Assembly: GCA_014728085.1 (NCBI GenBank)
Contig: WJMF01000074.1
Coordinates: 1-38,963, forward strand
DNA: 38,963 bases
Origin: Candidatus Zhuqueibacterota bacterium
GTDB lineage: Bacteria > Zhuqueibacterota > Zhuqueibacteria > Residuimicrobiales > Oceaniaggregativiventaceae
Direction of reading: 5' to 3'
Shown here: positions 1-8,935 of the stretch, one piece after another
How positions within the stretch are numbered: position 1 is the stretch's first letter
How the letters are laid out: each line of letters begins with the position of its first letter
The notes under the pieces: model-generated
Database searches by the model: none
Told to the model about the DNA's origin: nothing
What the model saw: the letters and a program-made list of their open reading frames with translations, nothing else
Translations under genes and position numbers: made by a program

Positions 1-666
1 CGCGATATCTTCAGGGGAGGTGATTTTAATATTAAAATAGTCACCCTGAATCCATTCGATTCCGCAACCGATTTGCTCAACGAGTGCGGCATCATCTGTG
101 GCGGTAATGCCCTTCTCGCCCGCATGGCGATAAGCCTGCATGATAATATCATAGCGGTAGGCTTGCGGCGTCTGAACGGCAATGAGACCGCTGCGCTGAC
201 AGGTTCCGAAGACCCGTTCTGCCGTAATCATTTTAATCGTATCCTTTGGCATAACGCCGAGGATTGCCGCGCCGGCAGACTGTGCTGTTCTGATGCTCTG
301 TTCAATCAGCACCGAACGAATGAAAGGACGAACACCGTCATGGATTAAAACAATATCGCTTTGCGGTGACAATTGACTCAATCCGTTCCAGACCGATTCC
401 TGCCGGTTAGCCCCGCCGGCAACGATTGCATCCAGCTTGGCAACAGTCCAGTTTGAGACCATGCGTTCCCAGACAGAAAAGGATTGTTGCGGCAATACGA
501 CTGTTATGGAATCAACAGCGTCAGCGTCTCGAAACTTTTCCAGCGTTCGCAACAATATCGCTTTGCCGCTGATTTGCAAAAAAGCTTTCGGGGTTTGGCT
601 CCCCATTCGCTTTCCCGCACCAGCTGCGACAATTATAGCGTTATTATGGCGGGATTGAGCATCCAT
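1..666 (-). CDS. ispD: 2-C-methyl-D-erythritol 4-phosphate cytidylyltransferase (partial, 3' end outside window)
   Basis: The enzyme couples CTP and methylerythritol phosphate in the cytosolic MEP isoprenoid pathway. I translated the reverse strand by hand: 222 codons with no stop, running off the left edge. The N-terminal nucleotide-binding signature AAGAGKRMG is at about residues 14-22 and is followed by PKAFLQISGK. The mid-protein motif VLIHDGVRPF and the later TDDAALVE are both diagnostic of IspD. The family is usually 225-240 residues, so only a few residues are missing. The start is the ATG at 666, because an in-frame TAG (also the stop of queA) lies five codons upstream. The gene follows queA by 12 bases, with no strong Shine-Dalgarno, which suggests translation coupled to the preceding gene. 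Confidence 0.93.
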   Translation of the reverse strand, partial: MDAQSRHNNAIIVAAGAGKRMGSQTPKAFLQISGKAILLRTLEKFRDADAVDSITVVLPQQSFSVWERMVSNWTVAKLDAIVAGGANRQESVWNGLSQLSPQSDIVLIHDGVRPFIRSVLIEQSIRTAQSAGAAILGVMPKDTIKMITAERVFGTCQRSGLIAVQTPQAYRYDIIMQAYRHAGEKGITATDDAALVEQIGCGIEWIQGDYFNIKITSPEDIA

Positions 667-678
667 AATCGAGAGCGA

Positions 679-1707
679 CTAAATAATGAACATGGCATCG
701 CCGAATCCGAGAAAATTGTATTTTTCTCTCAGGGCTTTGCGATAAGCCTTGAACACAAAATCGCGATTTGCAAAAGCGCACACCATCATGAGGACAGTTG
801 AGCTTGGCATATGGAAATTCGTGATCAACCGGTTTACGATTTTAAAATCATAAGGCGGATAAACAAATTTATCCGTCCAGCCACCGCCGGGTTTTGCCCA
901 TCCTTCGGATGTAACCGAAGTTTCCAGAACCCTCACCACACTGGCCCCGACAGCGATGACATTTTTTTTATTTTTTTTGGTTTCATTGATAATATCAGCG
1001 GTCTCTTTATGGATTTCATAATATTCTGAATCCATTTTATGCCGGCTCAGATCTTCGACCATAACCGGCCTAAAGGCTCCCAATCCGAGATGAAGGAGAA
1101 TAGGGGTTATTTTTACGCCTTTTTTGCTGATTTTATTGATCATGGATTTATCAAAATGCAGCCCTCCTGTCGGCGCAGCAACCGCGCCTCGTTTGGAGGC
1201 AAATATAGTCTGATAGTTGTCCTTATCTTCCGGAATCGGTTCTCTTTTAACATAAGGAGGTAAAGGTGATCTGCCGATCTTTTCAACGATCTCGTAGAAA
1301 TCACCGCTGTAATTAAAACGCACAACACGCCCGCCGGATATCGTATTATCGATCACATCACAGGTAAGATCATCGCCGATCGACAGCCGATTCCCGACAC
1401 GCACCTTTCTTGCCGGTTTTACCTGCACTTCCCAAAGTCCTTTCTCAAGCTCGCGCAAGAGAAAAACCTCTACCCTTGCATCGGTTTTATCCTTGGTTCC
1501 TTCCAGGCGGGCCGGAAATACTTTGGTTTCATTGACAACCAGACAGTCCCCTTCTTCCATAAAATCGAGAATATCTATAAATTTGATCTCATGAATGGAC
1601 TCATTTTCCCGGTCCAGTACCATGGTTCTGCAAGAGCTGCGGTTTTTGGGTGGATGTTGAGCAATGTGCTTTTCAGGAAGGTTATATTTAAAATCTGACA
1701 GCTTCAT
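679..1707 (-). CDS. queA: S-adenosylmethionine:tRNA ribosyltransferase-isomerase
   Basis: QueA transfers and isomerises the ribosyl group of S-adenosylmethionine onto 7-aminomethyl-7-deazaguanine at the tRNA wobble position, giving epoxyqueuosine. The 342-residue length matches the family. Hallmarks are the N-terminus MKLSDFKYNLPEKHIAQHP, the block SSCRTMVLDR, the motif AAPTGGLHF in mid-protein and the C-terminal ITNFHMPSSTVLMMV. The frame stays open to 1806, but the ATG at 1707 is preferred because GGAGG sits just upstream and family proteins begin with this sequence. A longer form would also overlap ruvB. It lies 46 bases after ruvB and directly before ispD in the same run. Confidence 0.96.
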   Translation of the reverse strand: MKLSDFKYNLPEKHIAQHPPKNRSSCRTMVLDRENESIHEIKFIDILDFMEEGDCLVVNETKVFPARLEGTKDKTDARVEVFLLRELEKGLWEVQVKPARKVRVGNRLSIGDDLTCDVIDNTISGGRVVRFNYSGDFYEIVEKIGRSPLPPYVKREPIPEDKDNYQTIFASKRGAVAAPTGGLHFDKSMINKISKKGVKITPILLHLGLGAFRPVMVEDLSRHKMDSEYYEIHKETADIINETKKNKKNVIAVGASVVRVLETSVTSEGWAKPGGGWTDKFVYPPYDFKIVNRLITNFHMPSSTVLMMVCAFANRDFVFKAYRKALREKYNFLGFGDAMFII

Positions 1708-1753
1708 AAGCCTTTTTCCTCCTTTACTATATAAAATAGTATCTCCTGATATA

Positions 1754-2782
1754 TTATTTAAACAGTTTTTGCTGAGAATGATTGCGTTTGAGCTTAAAAT
1801 GCTCATAGGTTAAATCAGTAGCCACTCTTCCACGCGGCGTACGGTTCAAAAATCCCATTTGAATCAAGTAGGGTTCATAGACTTCTTCGATGGTATCGCC
1901 TTCTTCACCGATTGCGACGGCAATTGTGTTCAAGCCCACCGGCCCACCGCCGAATTTGTTGACAATAGTCAGCAGGATACGCTTGTCGGTTTCATCCAGA
2001 CCTTTCTCATCGACATCCAGACGTAACAGGGCATTATGGGCCATCTCACAGGAGATGACGCGTTGGCCATCTATCTGGGCGAAATCACGAATTCTGCGCA
2101 ACAACCGGTTGGCAATTCTGGGCGTTCCGCGCGAGCGCTTGGCGATTTCCAGTTCTGCCGCGGGTTCAATTTCAAATCCCAGAATACGGGCCGATCTGGA
2201 GACGATCTGTTTTAAAGCATCCGGCGGATAATAATCAAGACGAAATGAAACGCCAAATCTGGCCCGAAGCGGTGATGAGATGAGACCAGCCCGTGTGGTG
2301 GCCCCAACAAGGGTGAAGGCCGGCAACTTTAACTGGATGGAACGGGCATTGGCACCTTTATCGATAATGATGTCGAGCTTAAAATCCTCCATAGCAGGAT
2401 AGAGATATTCTTCAACCACCCGGTTCAGGCGGTGAATTTCATCGATAAAAAGAACATCGCGTTCATTGAGATTGGTCAGCAATCCGGCGAGGTCACCGGC
2501 TTTTTCCAGGGCAGGGCCGGAGGTGACACGGATGGTACTCTTGAGTTGATTGGCCATAATATAAGCCAGCGTGGTTTTGCCCAGGCCGGGAGGGCCATGA
2601 AAAATGACGTGATCCAACGCCTCTTTGCGTTCACGCGCAGCTTTGATGAAAACCGAAAGATTCTCTTTTAATTTGGTTTGTCCGATAAACTCATGAAAAG
2701 AGGTCGGACGCAGGGTGACATCCAATTCCCTTTCACCGCTGAGGGTATCCGGAGCTGTAATTTTATCAGAGTAATCAGTCAT
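1754..2782 (-). CDS. ruvB: Holliday junction branch migration ATPase RuvB
   Basis: RuvB is the hexameric AAA+ motor that, with RuvA, drives branch migration of Holliday junctions. At 342 residues it has the usual length. Visible motifs are Walker [10 protein letters not shown] (63-71), Walker B LFIDEIH (111-117), sensor 1 GATTRAG (160-166) and the arginine-finger segment PLRARFG (171-177). The C-terminal winged-helix part ends with the family motif [10 protein letters not shown]. Its ATG overlaps the ruvA stop by four bases, indicating translational coupling in a ruvC-ruvA-ruvB order. Confidence 0.98.
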   Translation of the reverse strand: MTDYSDKITAPDTLSGERELDVTLRPTSFHEFIGQTKLKENLSVFIKAARERKEALDHVIFHGPPGLGKTTLAYIMANQLKSTIRVTSGPALEKAGDLAGLLTNLNERDVLFIDEIHRLNRVVEEYLYPAMEDFKLDIIIDKGANARSIQLKLPAFTLVGATTRAGLISSPLRARFGVSFRLDYYPPDALKQIVSRSARILGFEIEPAAELEIAKRSRGTPRIANRLLRRIRDFAQIDGQRVISCEMAHNALLRLDVDEKGLDETDKRILLTIVNKFGGGPVGLNTIAVAIGEEGDTIEEVYEPYLIQMGFLNRTPRGRVATDLTYEHFKLKRNHSQQKLFK

Positions 2783-3363
2783 AACGATTTTTTATTTTTC
2801 AGACTGGTTCGTATCAATTCTTCCAGTGAAAGCCCTTCTGTATGTTCCTTCAGGGCAATCTCAACAGCACTCTGAGCATCTGCAGCCGTAAATCCGAGAG
2901 AGGTTAATGCGACGACAGCCTCTTCGCGGATAGCGGAATCAGTACTTATGCCGGAGGCGACTTTTGAAGCCTTGTCTTTCAAATCGAGCAACAGCCGTTG
3001 GGCGGTCTTTCTACCGAGACCGGGTAAACGCGTTAGAGCGGCTTCGTTTTTATCGCATATATAGCCATATATCCGGTTCACCGGAGCTGCAGACAAGATT
3101 CCTATAGCCAAACGGGGACCAATTCCCGATACCGATAAAAGATCGAGAAAAAGCATCCGCTCCGCATTGGTGGCAAATCCATATAGCTGCATGTTATCTT
3201 CCCGAACGTGGAGATGGGTATAGAGAATGCACTCCTGATCGATATCGGGCAACAGTTCGAAGGTCGATGCCGGTATATGTACCCAAAAGCCAACTCCGTT
3301 AACCTCAATGACCGCCTCAGATGTAGATTTTTGAACAATCCGTCCCTTTAGAAACGCAATCAT
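2779..3363 (-). CDS. ruvA: Holliday junction DNA-binding subunit RuvA
   Basis: RuvA tetramers bind the four-way junction and load RuvB. The 194-residue protein has the N-terminal OB-fold ([10 protein letters not shown], then [14 protein letters not shown]), two helix-hairpin-helix motifs ([12 protein letters not shown] at about 79-90 and [12 protein letters not shown] at 113-124) and a C-terminal RuvB-binding helical domain around residues 145-190. The start codon follows directly after the ruvC stop, and the stop overlaps the ruvB start by four bases. Confidence 0.97.
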   Translation of the reverse strand: MIAFLKGRIVQKSTSEAVIEVNGVGFWVHIPASTFELLPDIDQECILYTHLHVREDNMQLYGFATNAERMLFLDLLSVSGIGPRLAIGILSAAPVNRIYGYICDKNEAALTRLPGLGRKTAQRLLLDLKDKASKVASGISTDSAIREEAVVALTSLGFTAADAQSAVEIALKEHTEGLSLEELIRTSLKNKKSL

Positions 3364-3861
3364 TTAATCAGAACTTCCTTGTGAAATGGTTTTCCATCGA
3401 AAGGCATGACAAATTGCAATGGAGAGAGCATCCGAGACATCCAGGGGATACCCCTCAAGATCGACCTGCAAAATGTTTTCTGCCATTCGTTTTATCTGTT
3501 CTTTTGACGCATTGCCATGCCCGGTGAGGGCTTGTTTTATTTCTCTAGGCGAATAGGAAAATATTTGGCGTTTATGGTTTAACGCAGCAATTATGGCTGC
3601 CCCGCGCGCTTGTCCGAGATGTAATGCAACCTTGATATTGCGGCTGAAAAAGACATCTTCAAATGCAACATGAACAGGCTGATGTTGAAGAATCAGTTGT
3701 TCGATTTTATCATAAATCTCTTTTAATCTCAGATAAAAATCCTCTCTGGGATTCAATCCGATATTCCCGTATGTCAAACAACCAGGATTATTATTTCCCT
3801 GACAATCCAGTATACCGTATCCGGTATTTTGGCTGCCGGGATCGATTCCCAAAACAATCAT
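3364..3861 (-). CDS. ruvC: Crossover junction endodeoxyribonuclease RuvC
   Basis: RuvC is the resolvase that nicks Holliday junctions symmetrically. At 165 residues it has normal length. The RNase H-like catalytic acidic residues are visible: Asp7 in GIDPGSQNTGYG, Glu68 in VAFEDVFFSRN, and Asp141/Asp144 in PLDVSDALSIA. The conserved SPREIKQALTGHGNASK block is at about 104-120. The ATG overlaps the yebC stop by four bases, so the gene belongs to the yebC-ruvCAB transcription unit. Confidence 0.97.
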   Translation of the reverse strand: MIVLGIDPGSQNTGYGILDCQGNNNPGCLTYGNIGLNPREDFYLRLKEIYDKIEQLILQHQPVHVAFEDVFFSRNIKVALHLGQARGAAIIAALNHKRQIFSYSPREIKQALTGHGNASKEQIKRMAENILQVDLEGYPLDVSDALSIAICHAFRWKTISQGSSD

Positions 3862-4607
3862 TCACTCATTTGTTCCAAAATAGATTCATCAATATCAAAA
3901 TTCGAATAAAGATTTTGCACATCATCGTGTTCTTCGAGTGCATCCATCAATTTCAATATATGTTCAGCATTTTTGCCTTCCAGCTTTACGGTATTGGAAG
4001 GCTCCATGGTTACTTCTGCTGACTCGAAAGGTATATCATTGTCCTGCAGTGCCGTCTTAACCGATTCCAGATTTCCCGGTTGTGTGGTAATCTGGAAAAA
4101 GTCTCCATCTTCCTCGATATCGTCGGCTCCGGCATCCAGCGTTGCCACCATCAGATCATCTTCCGTGGTTTTGTCCTTATGTACCAGGATGACGCCTTTT
4201 TTGGTAAACATCCAGGCAACAGAGCCATTTTCACCAAGACTGCCGCCATATTTCGACAGAATATGCCGAAGTTCTGCAACCGTACGGTTTTTATTGTCCG
4301 TCACGGCTTCGATATAAAGGGCCGCGCCACCGGGACCATATCCTTCGTAAACAATCTCCTCATACTGCACACCCGGCAATTCGCCGGTTCCTCGTTTGAT
4401 CGCTTTTTCTATATTGACGGCAGGCATATTGGCCGCTTTGGCCGCTTGAATGGCAGAGCGCAACGCGGCATTGGAAGTTTCATCCCCGCCACCCGTGCGT
4501 GCAGCCACGGTTATTTCTTTAATCAGACGCGTAAAAATGCGACCCCGCTTGGCGTCTTCCTTGCCTTTTTTACGCTTTATAGTACTCCATTTTGAATGTC
4601 CCGACAT
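3858..4607 (-). CDS. yebC: YebC/PmpR family (TACO1-like) protein
   Basis: At 249 residues this has family length. YebC/TACO1 proteins were first described as transcriptional regulators, and more recent work links them to translation of proline-rich stretches. Family hallmarks are the N-terminus MSGHSKWSTIKRKKG, the segment IFTRLIKEITVAARTGGGD, the block YEGYGPGGAALYIEAVTDN and the GENGSVAWMF motif. AGGAGG lies upstream of the ATG at 4607. It is the first gene of the minus-strand run toward ruvC, a common bacterial neighbourhood. A direct link to the proline-rich protein at 33168-34727 is possible but untested. Confidence 0.96.
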   Translation of the reverse strand: MSGHSKWSTIKRKKGKEDAKRGRIFTRLIKEITVAARTGGGDETSNAALRSAIQAAKAANMPAVNIEKAIKRGTGELPGVQYEEIVYEGYGPGGAALYIEAVTDNKNRTVAELRHILSKYGGSLGENGSVAWMFTKKGVILVHKDKTTEDDLMVATLDAGADDIEEDGDFFQITTQPGNLESVKTALQDNDIPFESAEVTMEPSNTVKLEGKNAEHILKLMDALEEHDDVQNLYSNFDIDESILEQMSE

Positions 4608-4629
4608 TATATCCTCCTAAAAAAATAAA

Positions 4630-4644
4630 CCCGCCTGAAACGGG
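4630..4644 (-). other. Short hairpin in the yebC leader
   Basis: CCCG (4630-4633) pairs with CGGG (4641-4644) across a seven-base loop. On the minus strand it is followed by a T-rich run and then the yebC ribosome binding site. It could be a weak terminator or attenuator, but the stem is only four base pairs, so this is a low-confidence call. Confidence 0.25.
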
Positions 4645-4684
4645 AAATCGAAACAAAGAAAAAAAATTTCAAACTTAAATATAA

Positions 4685-4724
4685 TAAAAAAAAGGCCTGA
4701 TTCCAAACAAAAAATCAGACCTTT
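4685..4724 (-). terminator. Rho-independent terminator of the SPOR-domain gene
   Basis: GGCCTGATT (4694-4702) pairs with AATCAGACC (4713-4721), allowing one G-T pair, around a ten-base loop. On the minus strand the stem is followed by a run of eight or more T bases (4693-4684). It begins about 27 bases past the stop of the gene ending at 4751, so it separates that gene from yebC. Confidence 0.85.
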
Positions 4725-4750
4725 AGCTCAATTGCAAGATATGGATTAGA

Positions 4751-5260
4751 TTAGTCGTGGCTTTCTCCCTCCGTCACCGGGACAACCATCGTCCTGACCA
4801 CCCAGGCATCCAGAAAGTTTTCCTCGATTGCCTTTTGCTGCAAAGCTTCCGCCTCAAGCCGGGAAATGCAATTCCCGACCCTGACCTTGTAATAGGGATT
4901 ATCAAAAATGGTATAAACCTCAACATCAAATTTCAACAAGGCTTCCTGTTTGATAATCCGTGCTTCACTTTCATCCCGGGTTGAGATCAACTGAATGCGG
5001 TATCCGGGGACCTGGGTTGCGCCACCGAGTTCCTGCATGGCAGACCCTTGCAAAAATTTATCGATATCGAATACCTGGGCAGTTTCGCTTTCCTCTCTTT
5101 CATCCTGGCGGTAATCATCCAGGGTTCCGGGATCAAAATCTTCTATGATCTTCACATTATCGCCGGTCTTTGCCGTCTGCCTTGAACCATTTTGGCTGGA
5201 GGCACAAAAGAAAAAAAACGGAACCGCCGGCAATACAAAGATCAGAAATTTGAGTTTCAT
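4751..5260 (-). CDS. Exported SPOR-domain protein
   Basis: The protein has 169 residues from the chosen ATG at 5260, which has a GCGAGGA ribosome binding site. The frame is open to 5380, but the upstream part does not look like a signal peptide. It begins with a hydrophobic export signal (LKFLIFVLPAVPFFFF) ending at Cys19; the FFFC context is not a canonical lipobox, so lipoprotein status is uncertain. An acidic linker follows. The last 75 or so residues, from PGYRIQLISTRDES through YYKVRVGN to FLDAWVVR, form a SPOR domain, a fold that binds denuded glycan strands of septal peptidoglycan. It is a single-gene unit with its own terminator. A role in the cell wall or division is inferred from the domain. 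Confidence 0.85.
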   Translation of the reverse strand: MKLKFLIFVLPAVPFFFFCASSQNGSRQTAKTGDNVKIIEDFDPGTLDDYRQDEREESETAQVFDIDKFLQGSAMQELGGATQVPGYRIQLISTRDESEARIIKQEALLKFDVEVYTIFDNPYYKVRVGNCISRLEAEALQQKAIEENFLDAWVVRTMVVPVTEGESHD

Positions 5261-5647
5261 AACATCCTCGCCTGCAAATAAAAATCCAAAACTGCATTCA
5301 TCATTTTCTCGCCGGTTCTTCAATATAATCATTTTAGCATCTAAAAAGCAAAATATTTCTTCATGATCACCGGGAAACAACCGAGTTGCATAATATCCAC
5401 AAATGTTGTAATTTCAGGAACAACTTGGAAATTTTTCTGTTTTACTGATTAGGACAATGGCGCATTTTTTTCCACCCGGCAAATAACGGACTCGAGAGTT
5501 GCAGGCAAATAAAATAGCACGATAGTAAAAAATCTTTCCCTAACAGAATCAAACCCAAACGGAACTACCGATCCGTCGGCGAAGCGGACCTCGGCGAGTA
5601 AAATGATTAAAAAATGATTTTATATATATTTATCCCGGGAGGTTCAT
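5261..5647. promoter_or_regulatory. Divergent intergenic region between the SPOR gene and the citrate-cycle cluster
   Basis: About 390 bases between divergently read genes must hold promoters for both directions. I see no convincing coding frame. A hairpin lies in its right-hand part (described separately), and a strong GGGAGG ribosome binding site precedes the ATG at 5648. No clear -35/-10 pair could be assigned. Confidence 0.6.
5568..5594 (+). promoter_or_regulatory. Leader hairpin upstream of the citrate synthase gene
   Basis: CCGATCCG (5568-5575) can pair with CGGA plus TCGG (5585-5588 and 5591-5594). The two-base bulge CC interrupts the right arm, and the loop is nine bases. This is an eight-pair GC-rich stem about 50 bases before the start codon. 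It has no T-run behind it, so it is not a classical terminator. Its function is unknown. Confidence 0.4.
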
Positions 5648-7009
5648 ATGATATCAAAACGCAAAGACTGGCAGCAAGTTGAAAAATTTCCAAAACACCC
5701 CCTTGTCGATACTGAAGAACCCAACCTGATGCGGGATATTTTCCCCTATACCCAGGTACCCAAAACGGTTTTCGATAACGAGGTGGTTCAGGTTGAACCG
5801 GCAAAGGATATATGGATGACAGACACAACCTTCAGAGATGGTCAGCAGGCACGTACGCCCTTTACAGTAGAACAAGCCTCTAAACTCTTCGATCTTCTGC
5901 ACCGTTTATCCGGGCCAAAGGGTGTTATCAGACAGTCGGAATTTTTTGTATATTCAGAAAGAGACAAGGAAATTTTGCAGGAAATCCGCAACAAGGGCTA
6001 TGAATTTCCTCAAGTCACGGCCTGGATTCGGGCACATCCGAAAGACCTCGAACTGGTAAAGGATTTGGGAATCAGGGAGACCGGTATGCTGACCTCGATC
6101 TCGGATTATCATATATTCCTTAAATTCAAAAAAACCAGGCGAGAGGTACTGGATAATTTTATGACCGTGGTCCGCGCAGCGGCGGAAACCGGACTCGAAA
6201 CCGTAAGATGCCACTTTGAAGATATTACCCGGGCTGATTTCTGGGAAACGGTGATTCCATTTACCGAAGAATTACTCACCTTTTCTCAAAAATCCGGGCT
6301 GAATATTAAAATTCGATTATGTGATACCATGGGATATGGTCTCCCCTATCCCGGTGTCGCGCTTCCGCGATCAATTCGAAAGATCGTACATTATTTAAAA
6401 CGGGAATTCGATATCCCTTCAGAGAATCTTGAATGGCATGGCCACAATGATTTTCATAAAGTGCATATCAATTCCGTTACCGCCTGGCTTTCAGGTGTCT
6501 CCTCAGTAAACGGGGCTCTGATGAGCCTGGGCGAAAGAACCGGCAATTCGCCCATAGAAGCGCTGGCGGTCGAGTATACCTCCCTGACAGGCGACAGCAA
6601 TGGCATGGATTTAAGTGCGATTACCGAAATCGGGCAATTTCTTCAGGAAATAGGCGTAATCCTGCCGCCGAATTATCCTTTTGTGGGAGAACGATTTAAT
6701 GTCACCATGGCAGGCATTCATGCGGATGGCGTCATAAAAAATGAGGAAATCTATAATATTTTCGATACCGGCAAAATTCTCAACCGGCCTTTGGGTGTCC
6801 ATATTACCAACCGCTCCGGCATAGCAGGCGTTGGGTTTTGGGTCAATCAGCAACTCGACAAGCTCGGCAAGCCCCACATCGACAAAAGAGATCCCCGAGT
6901 CGCCCAAATGTATGGATGGGTAGAAGAACAGTATGAAAAAGGCAGAGTTACCGCCATATCACATGATGAAATGATGAAGCTTTTTAAACAATATTTCAAA
7001 AATATCTAA
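5648..7009 (+). CDS. HMGL-family acyltransferase, probable Re-citrate synthase
   Basis: At 453 residues this belongs to the isopropylmalate/homocitrate synthase superfamily, a TIM barrel using a divalent metal. Catalytic signatures seen are TDTTFRDGQQA (about 58-68), the metal ligand motif HGHNDFH (about 264-270) and SLGERTGNSPIEAL (about 292-305). There is no separate LeuA-type C-terminal regulatory domain, and no leucine genes lie nearby. The family includes the Re-face citrate synthases known from Clostridium kluyveri and Dehalococcoides. Co-location with isocitrate dehydrogenase, aconitase and a malate-type dehydrogenase makes citrate synthase the best reading: acetyl-CoA plus oxaloacetate to citrate. 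Homocitrate or isopropylmalate synthase cannot be excluded from sequence alone. The start has a strong GGGAGG site. Confidence 0.75.
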   Translation: MISKRKDWQQVEKFPKHPLVDTEEPNLMRDIFPYTQVPKTVFDNEVVQVEPAKDIWMTDTTFRDGQQARTPFTVEQASKLFDLLHRLSGPKGVIRQSEFFVYSERDKEILQEIRNKGYEFPQVTAWIRAHPKDLELVKDLGIRETGMLTSISDYHIFLKFKKTRREVLDNFMTVVRAAAETGLETVRCHFEDITRADFWETVIPFTEELLTFSQKSGLNIKIRLCDTMGYGLPYPGVALPRSIRKIVHYLKREFDIPSENLEWHGHNDFHKVHINSVTAWLSGVSSVNGALMSLGERTGNSPIEALAVEYTSLTGDSNGMDLSAITEIGQFLQEIGVILPPNYPFVGERFNVTMAGIHADGVIKNEEIYNIFDTGKILNRPLGVHITNRSGIAGVGFWVNQQLDKLGKPHIDKRDPRVAQMYGWVEEQYEKGRVTAISHDEMMKLFKQYFKNI

Positions 7010-7027
7010 TATCATCAGTTATTCCGC

Positions 7028-8935
7028 ATGTTATCTAAAGATATATATACAAAAAATAAACCCGCAGATCGGAACGTTCTGGACACCCTGTTCGTCTATG
7101 GCTCTCTGAACAGTCTTTATCATCTGCAGTTGTTGACCGGTAAACAGTTGCGTTCGGAAGAGGCAACGCTGGTGGATTATCGCCGAATACATCCTGAGAG
7201 CGGTTATCCGTTCGCCGTGCCCTGGCGCGGAAGTAAAATCGACGGTCAGCTGGTTTATGGCGTTACGCCGGATATTATCAAAAAACTCGATGAGTATGAA
7301 TCAGAAGGAAATCTCTATTTTCGCAAAACAGTCCAGGTCAGCCTGGGACAAAAATCGATTACTGCCTATGTCTATATCGGCAATCCCGAGGCGCTTAAAC
7401 CGCTATTCAAGGCCGGCCTGGAAAAGCGGCACCGCATCGAGCAATTTGTCGAAGAGAATGTAAACCGGTATCTGAGCGACAAAGCCGACCGCTGCCTGAT
7501 TTATGACCGGGAATCGATTCCGTTACGGGTGACAAAAGAATTGCTTTCCGAGGAAATCCACTCCATTATACGGCAATATTTTCAGGAGGCGGGATTTCCG
7601 CCTTTTATTATCAAACACGAAATCGAATCCGCAAACATTCCCAGACTGACCTGGTTGAAACGGGAACCCAAAGCGCTGAATTATGCGGCGAATTATATAA
7701 AACTGATGATTAAATTCATTGTTTTCAATCAGCTGGAAGAGAGATTCCGCACTCACTTTCGGTCGCAGATCGAGATCCAGGATGAATATTATATGCATAC
7801 GGTATCTGCCCTGTTGTCGCTAAAAATGCTTACGCTCTATAGCGATGAACTCAATGCCGCAATTCAGCAGCTCAATCTCGACAGTTATCAGCCAAAGATG
7901 TCCTATATTGATTATACCGTTGCGGCCATATTCATAGCGGAACAGATCTTCAGCATGCCGAGAGCGGAAATGGTGGTAGAGTGGCTACGCAGCAATCGCC
8001 GGGTGGGCGGTGTTCCTCTGGGTGCTGAGCTGGAATTTTCCAATCTGGGTGTGAATGCGATCAAAGCATCGCCGGGAGAAGATCCACTTTTTGACAGCTT
8101 TTACTATTTCTATGATTTTGATTTGATGCGAAGAGGCTGGAAGCTGGGTGCTCATATAGACGATCACAAGTTTTTGACCAGCAGCGCCACGAGGACACGC
8201 GGTTTCCTCGAGCTGGCATTCGGGCGTTATAAACTCTTTGGTGATGTTTCAAAACCGGCGACCCAGGATACCTGGATTCTATCGCGCCTGATTGACCTGG
8301 CTGTAAGATACATGGAAGTCAAACCCCATAGCCTCCATATCAGTATGCAAATCTCTCAACACCAAAACTTTAATAAACTAACCTCTCCTGATCATCTTTT
8401 GTGCCTTTTACTCCTGGGAGGAGATTTGCGCGAAGATTCAGAACAAAAATTACGGGAGATGCGTATTCATCGCGGTGAGATTATTTATCCAAAGGTTGGA
8501 CTCTATTTCTCGCGTTTAAACCGTCACCACAAAAATCCGGATGACGACAGCTGGAACTATGTGGTGGAATATCAATTTCCAAGACTCTATTTTGAATATG
8601 ACTATCAGCCATTAATTATGGCCATAAAAGGATTTCAGATCGCCGCCAATCCCTATCCGTTCAAGGATTGTAAAGGGTGCTTTCATGAAGGATATCATGC
8701 CGAATTGGAACGCTTTTTAAAAAAATGGGCTTCAAAACCGACTTTGGTGCCCTTTTCTTCCATAGAATCTTTTTTGAGTCTGGTTGAAGAGGGGTTGTGG
8801 CAGGAGGCTAAAAAAACCTCCCCAAAATACAAAAATTATATCCCTGAAATGATAGGTAAAATCGAAAAACAGATTATTCGAAGAAATGAACGGATCCGTC
8901 ATTATTATGATAGAAAACAAAGAATACCTTATTAA
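7028..8935 (+). CDS. Fusion of a gamma-glutamylcyclotransferase-like domain with a possible amidoligase-like domain
   Basis: This is a cytosolic-looking 635-residue protein. Residues 20-120 form a GGCT/AIG2-like domain: LFVYGSLNS (21-29), then LDEYESEGNLYFRKTV (87-102), in which Glu91 sits where the family's catalytic Glu is expected. Residues 150-325 are an unrecognised helical region. From about 326 the pattern resembles the glutamine synthetase/glutamate-cysteine ligase-like amidoligase superfamily: GAELEF (332-337), HSLHISMQI (434-442) and a later VEYQFPR (513-519). The first domain is a good match. The second is my motif-level guess and is unproven. Residues 548-557 carry a CKGCFHEGYH cluster that could bind metal. 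It lies 18 bases after the citrate synthase gene with no clear Shine-Dalgarno, so coupling is likely. Confidence 0.6.
   Translation: MLSKDIYTKNKPADRNVLDTLFVYGSLNSLYHLQLLTGKQLRSEEATLVDYRRIHPESGYPFAVPWRGSKIDGQLVYGVTPDIIKKLDEYESEGNLYFRKTVQVSLGQKSITAYVYIGNPEALKPLFKAGLEKRHRIEQFVEENVNRYLSDKADRCLIYDRESIPLRVTKELLSEEIHSIIRQYFQEAGFPPFIIKHEIESANIPRLTWLKREPKALNYAANYIKLMIKFIVFNQLEERFRTHFRSQIEIQDEYYMHTVSALLSLKMLTLYSDELNAAIQQLNLDSYQPKMSYIDYTVAAIFIAEQIFSMPRAEMVVEWLRSNRRVGGVPLGAELEFSNLGVNAIKASPGEDPLFDSFYYFYDFDLMRRGWKLGAHIDDHKFLTSSATRTRGFLELAFGRYKLFGDVSKPATQDTWILSRLIDLAVRYMEVKPHSLHISMQISQHQNFNKLTSPDHLLCLLLLGGDLREDSEQKLREMRIHRGEIIYPKVGLYFSRLNRHHKNPDDDSWNYVVEYQFPRLYFEYDYQPLIMAIKGFQIAANPYPFKDCKGCFHEGYHAELERFLKKWASKPTLVPFSSIESFLSLVEEGLWQEAKKTSPKYKNYIPEMIGKIEKQIIRRNERIRHYYDRKQRIPY

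Noticed and set aside
73-348. Plus-strand open frames over the left edge as genes
   Set aside because: They are shadows of ispD on the minus strand, whose translation shows all IspD motifs.
1708-1806. N-terminal extension of queA
   Set aside because: It overlaps ruvB, lacks a ribosome binding site and is absent from the family; GGAGG precedes the ATG at 1707.
5648-7009. Call of 2-isopropylmalate synthase (LeuA)
   Set aside because: No leucine genes nearby and no separate regulatory domain; the citrate-cycle neighbours favour Re-citrate synthase. Not fully excluded.
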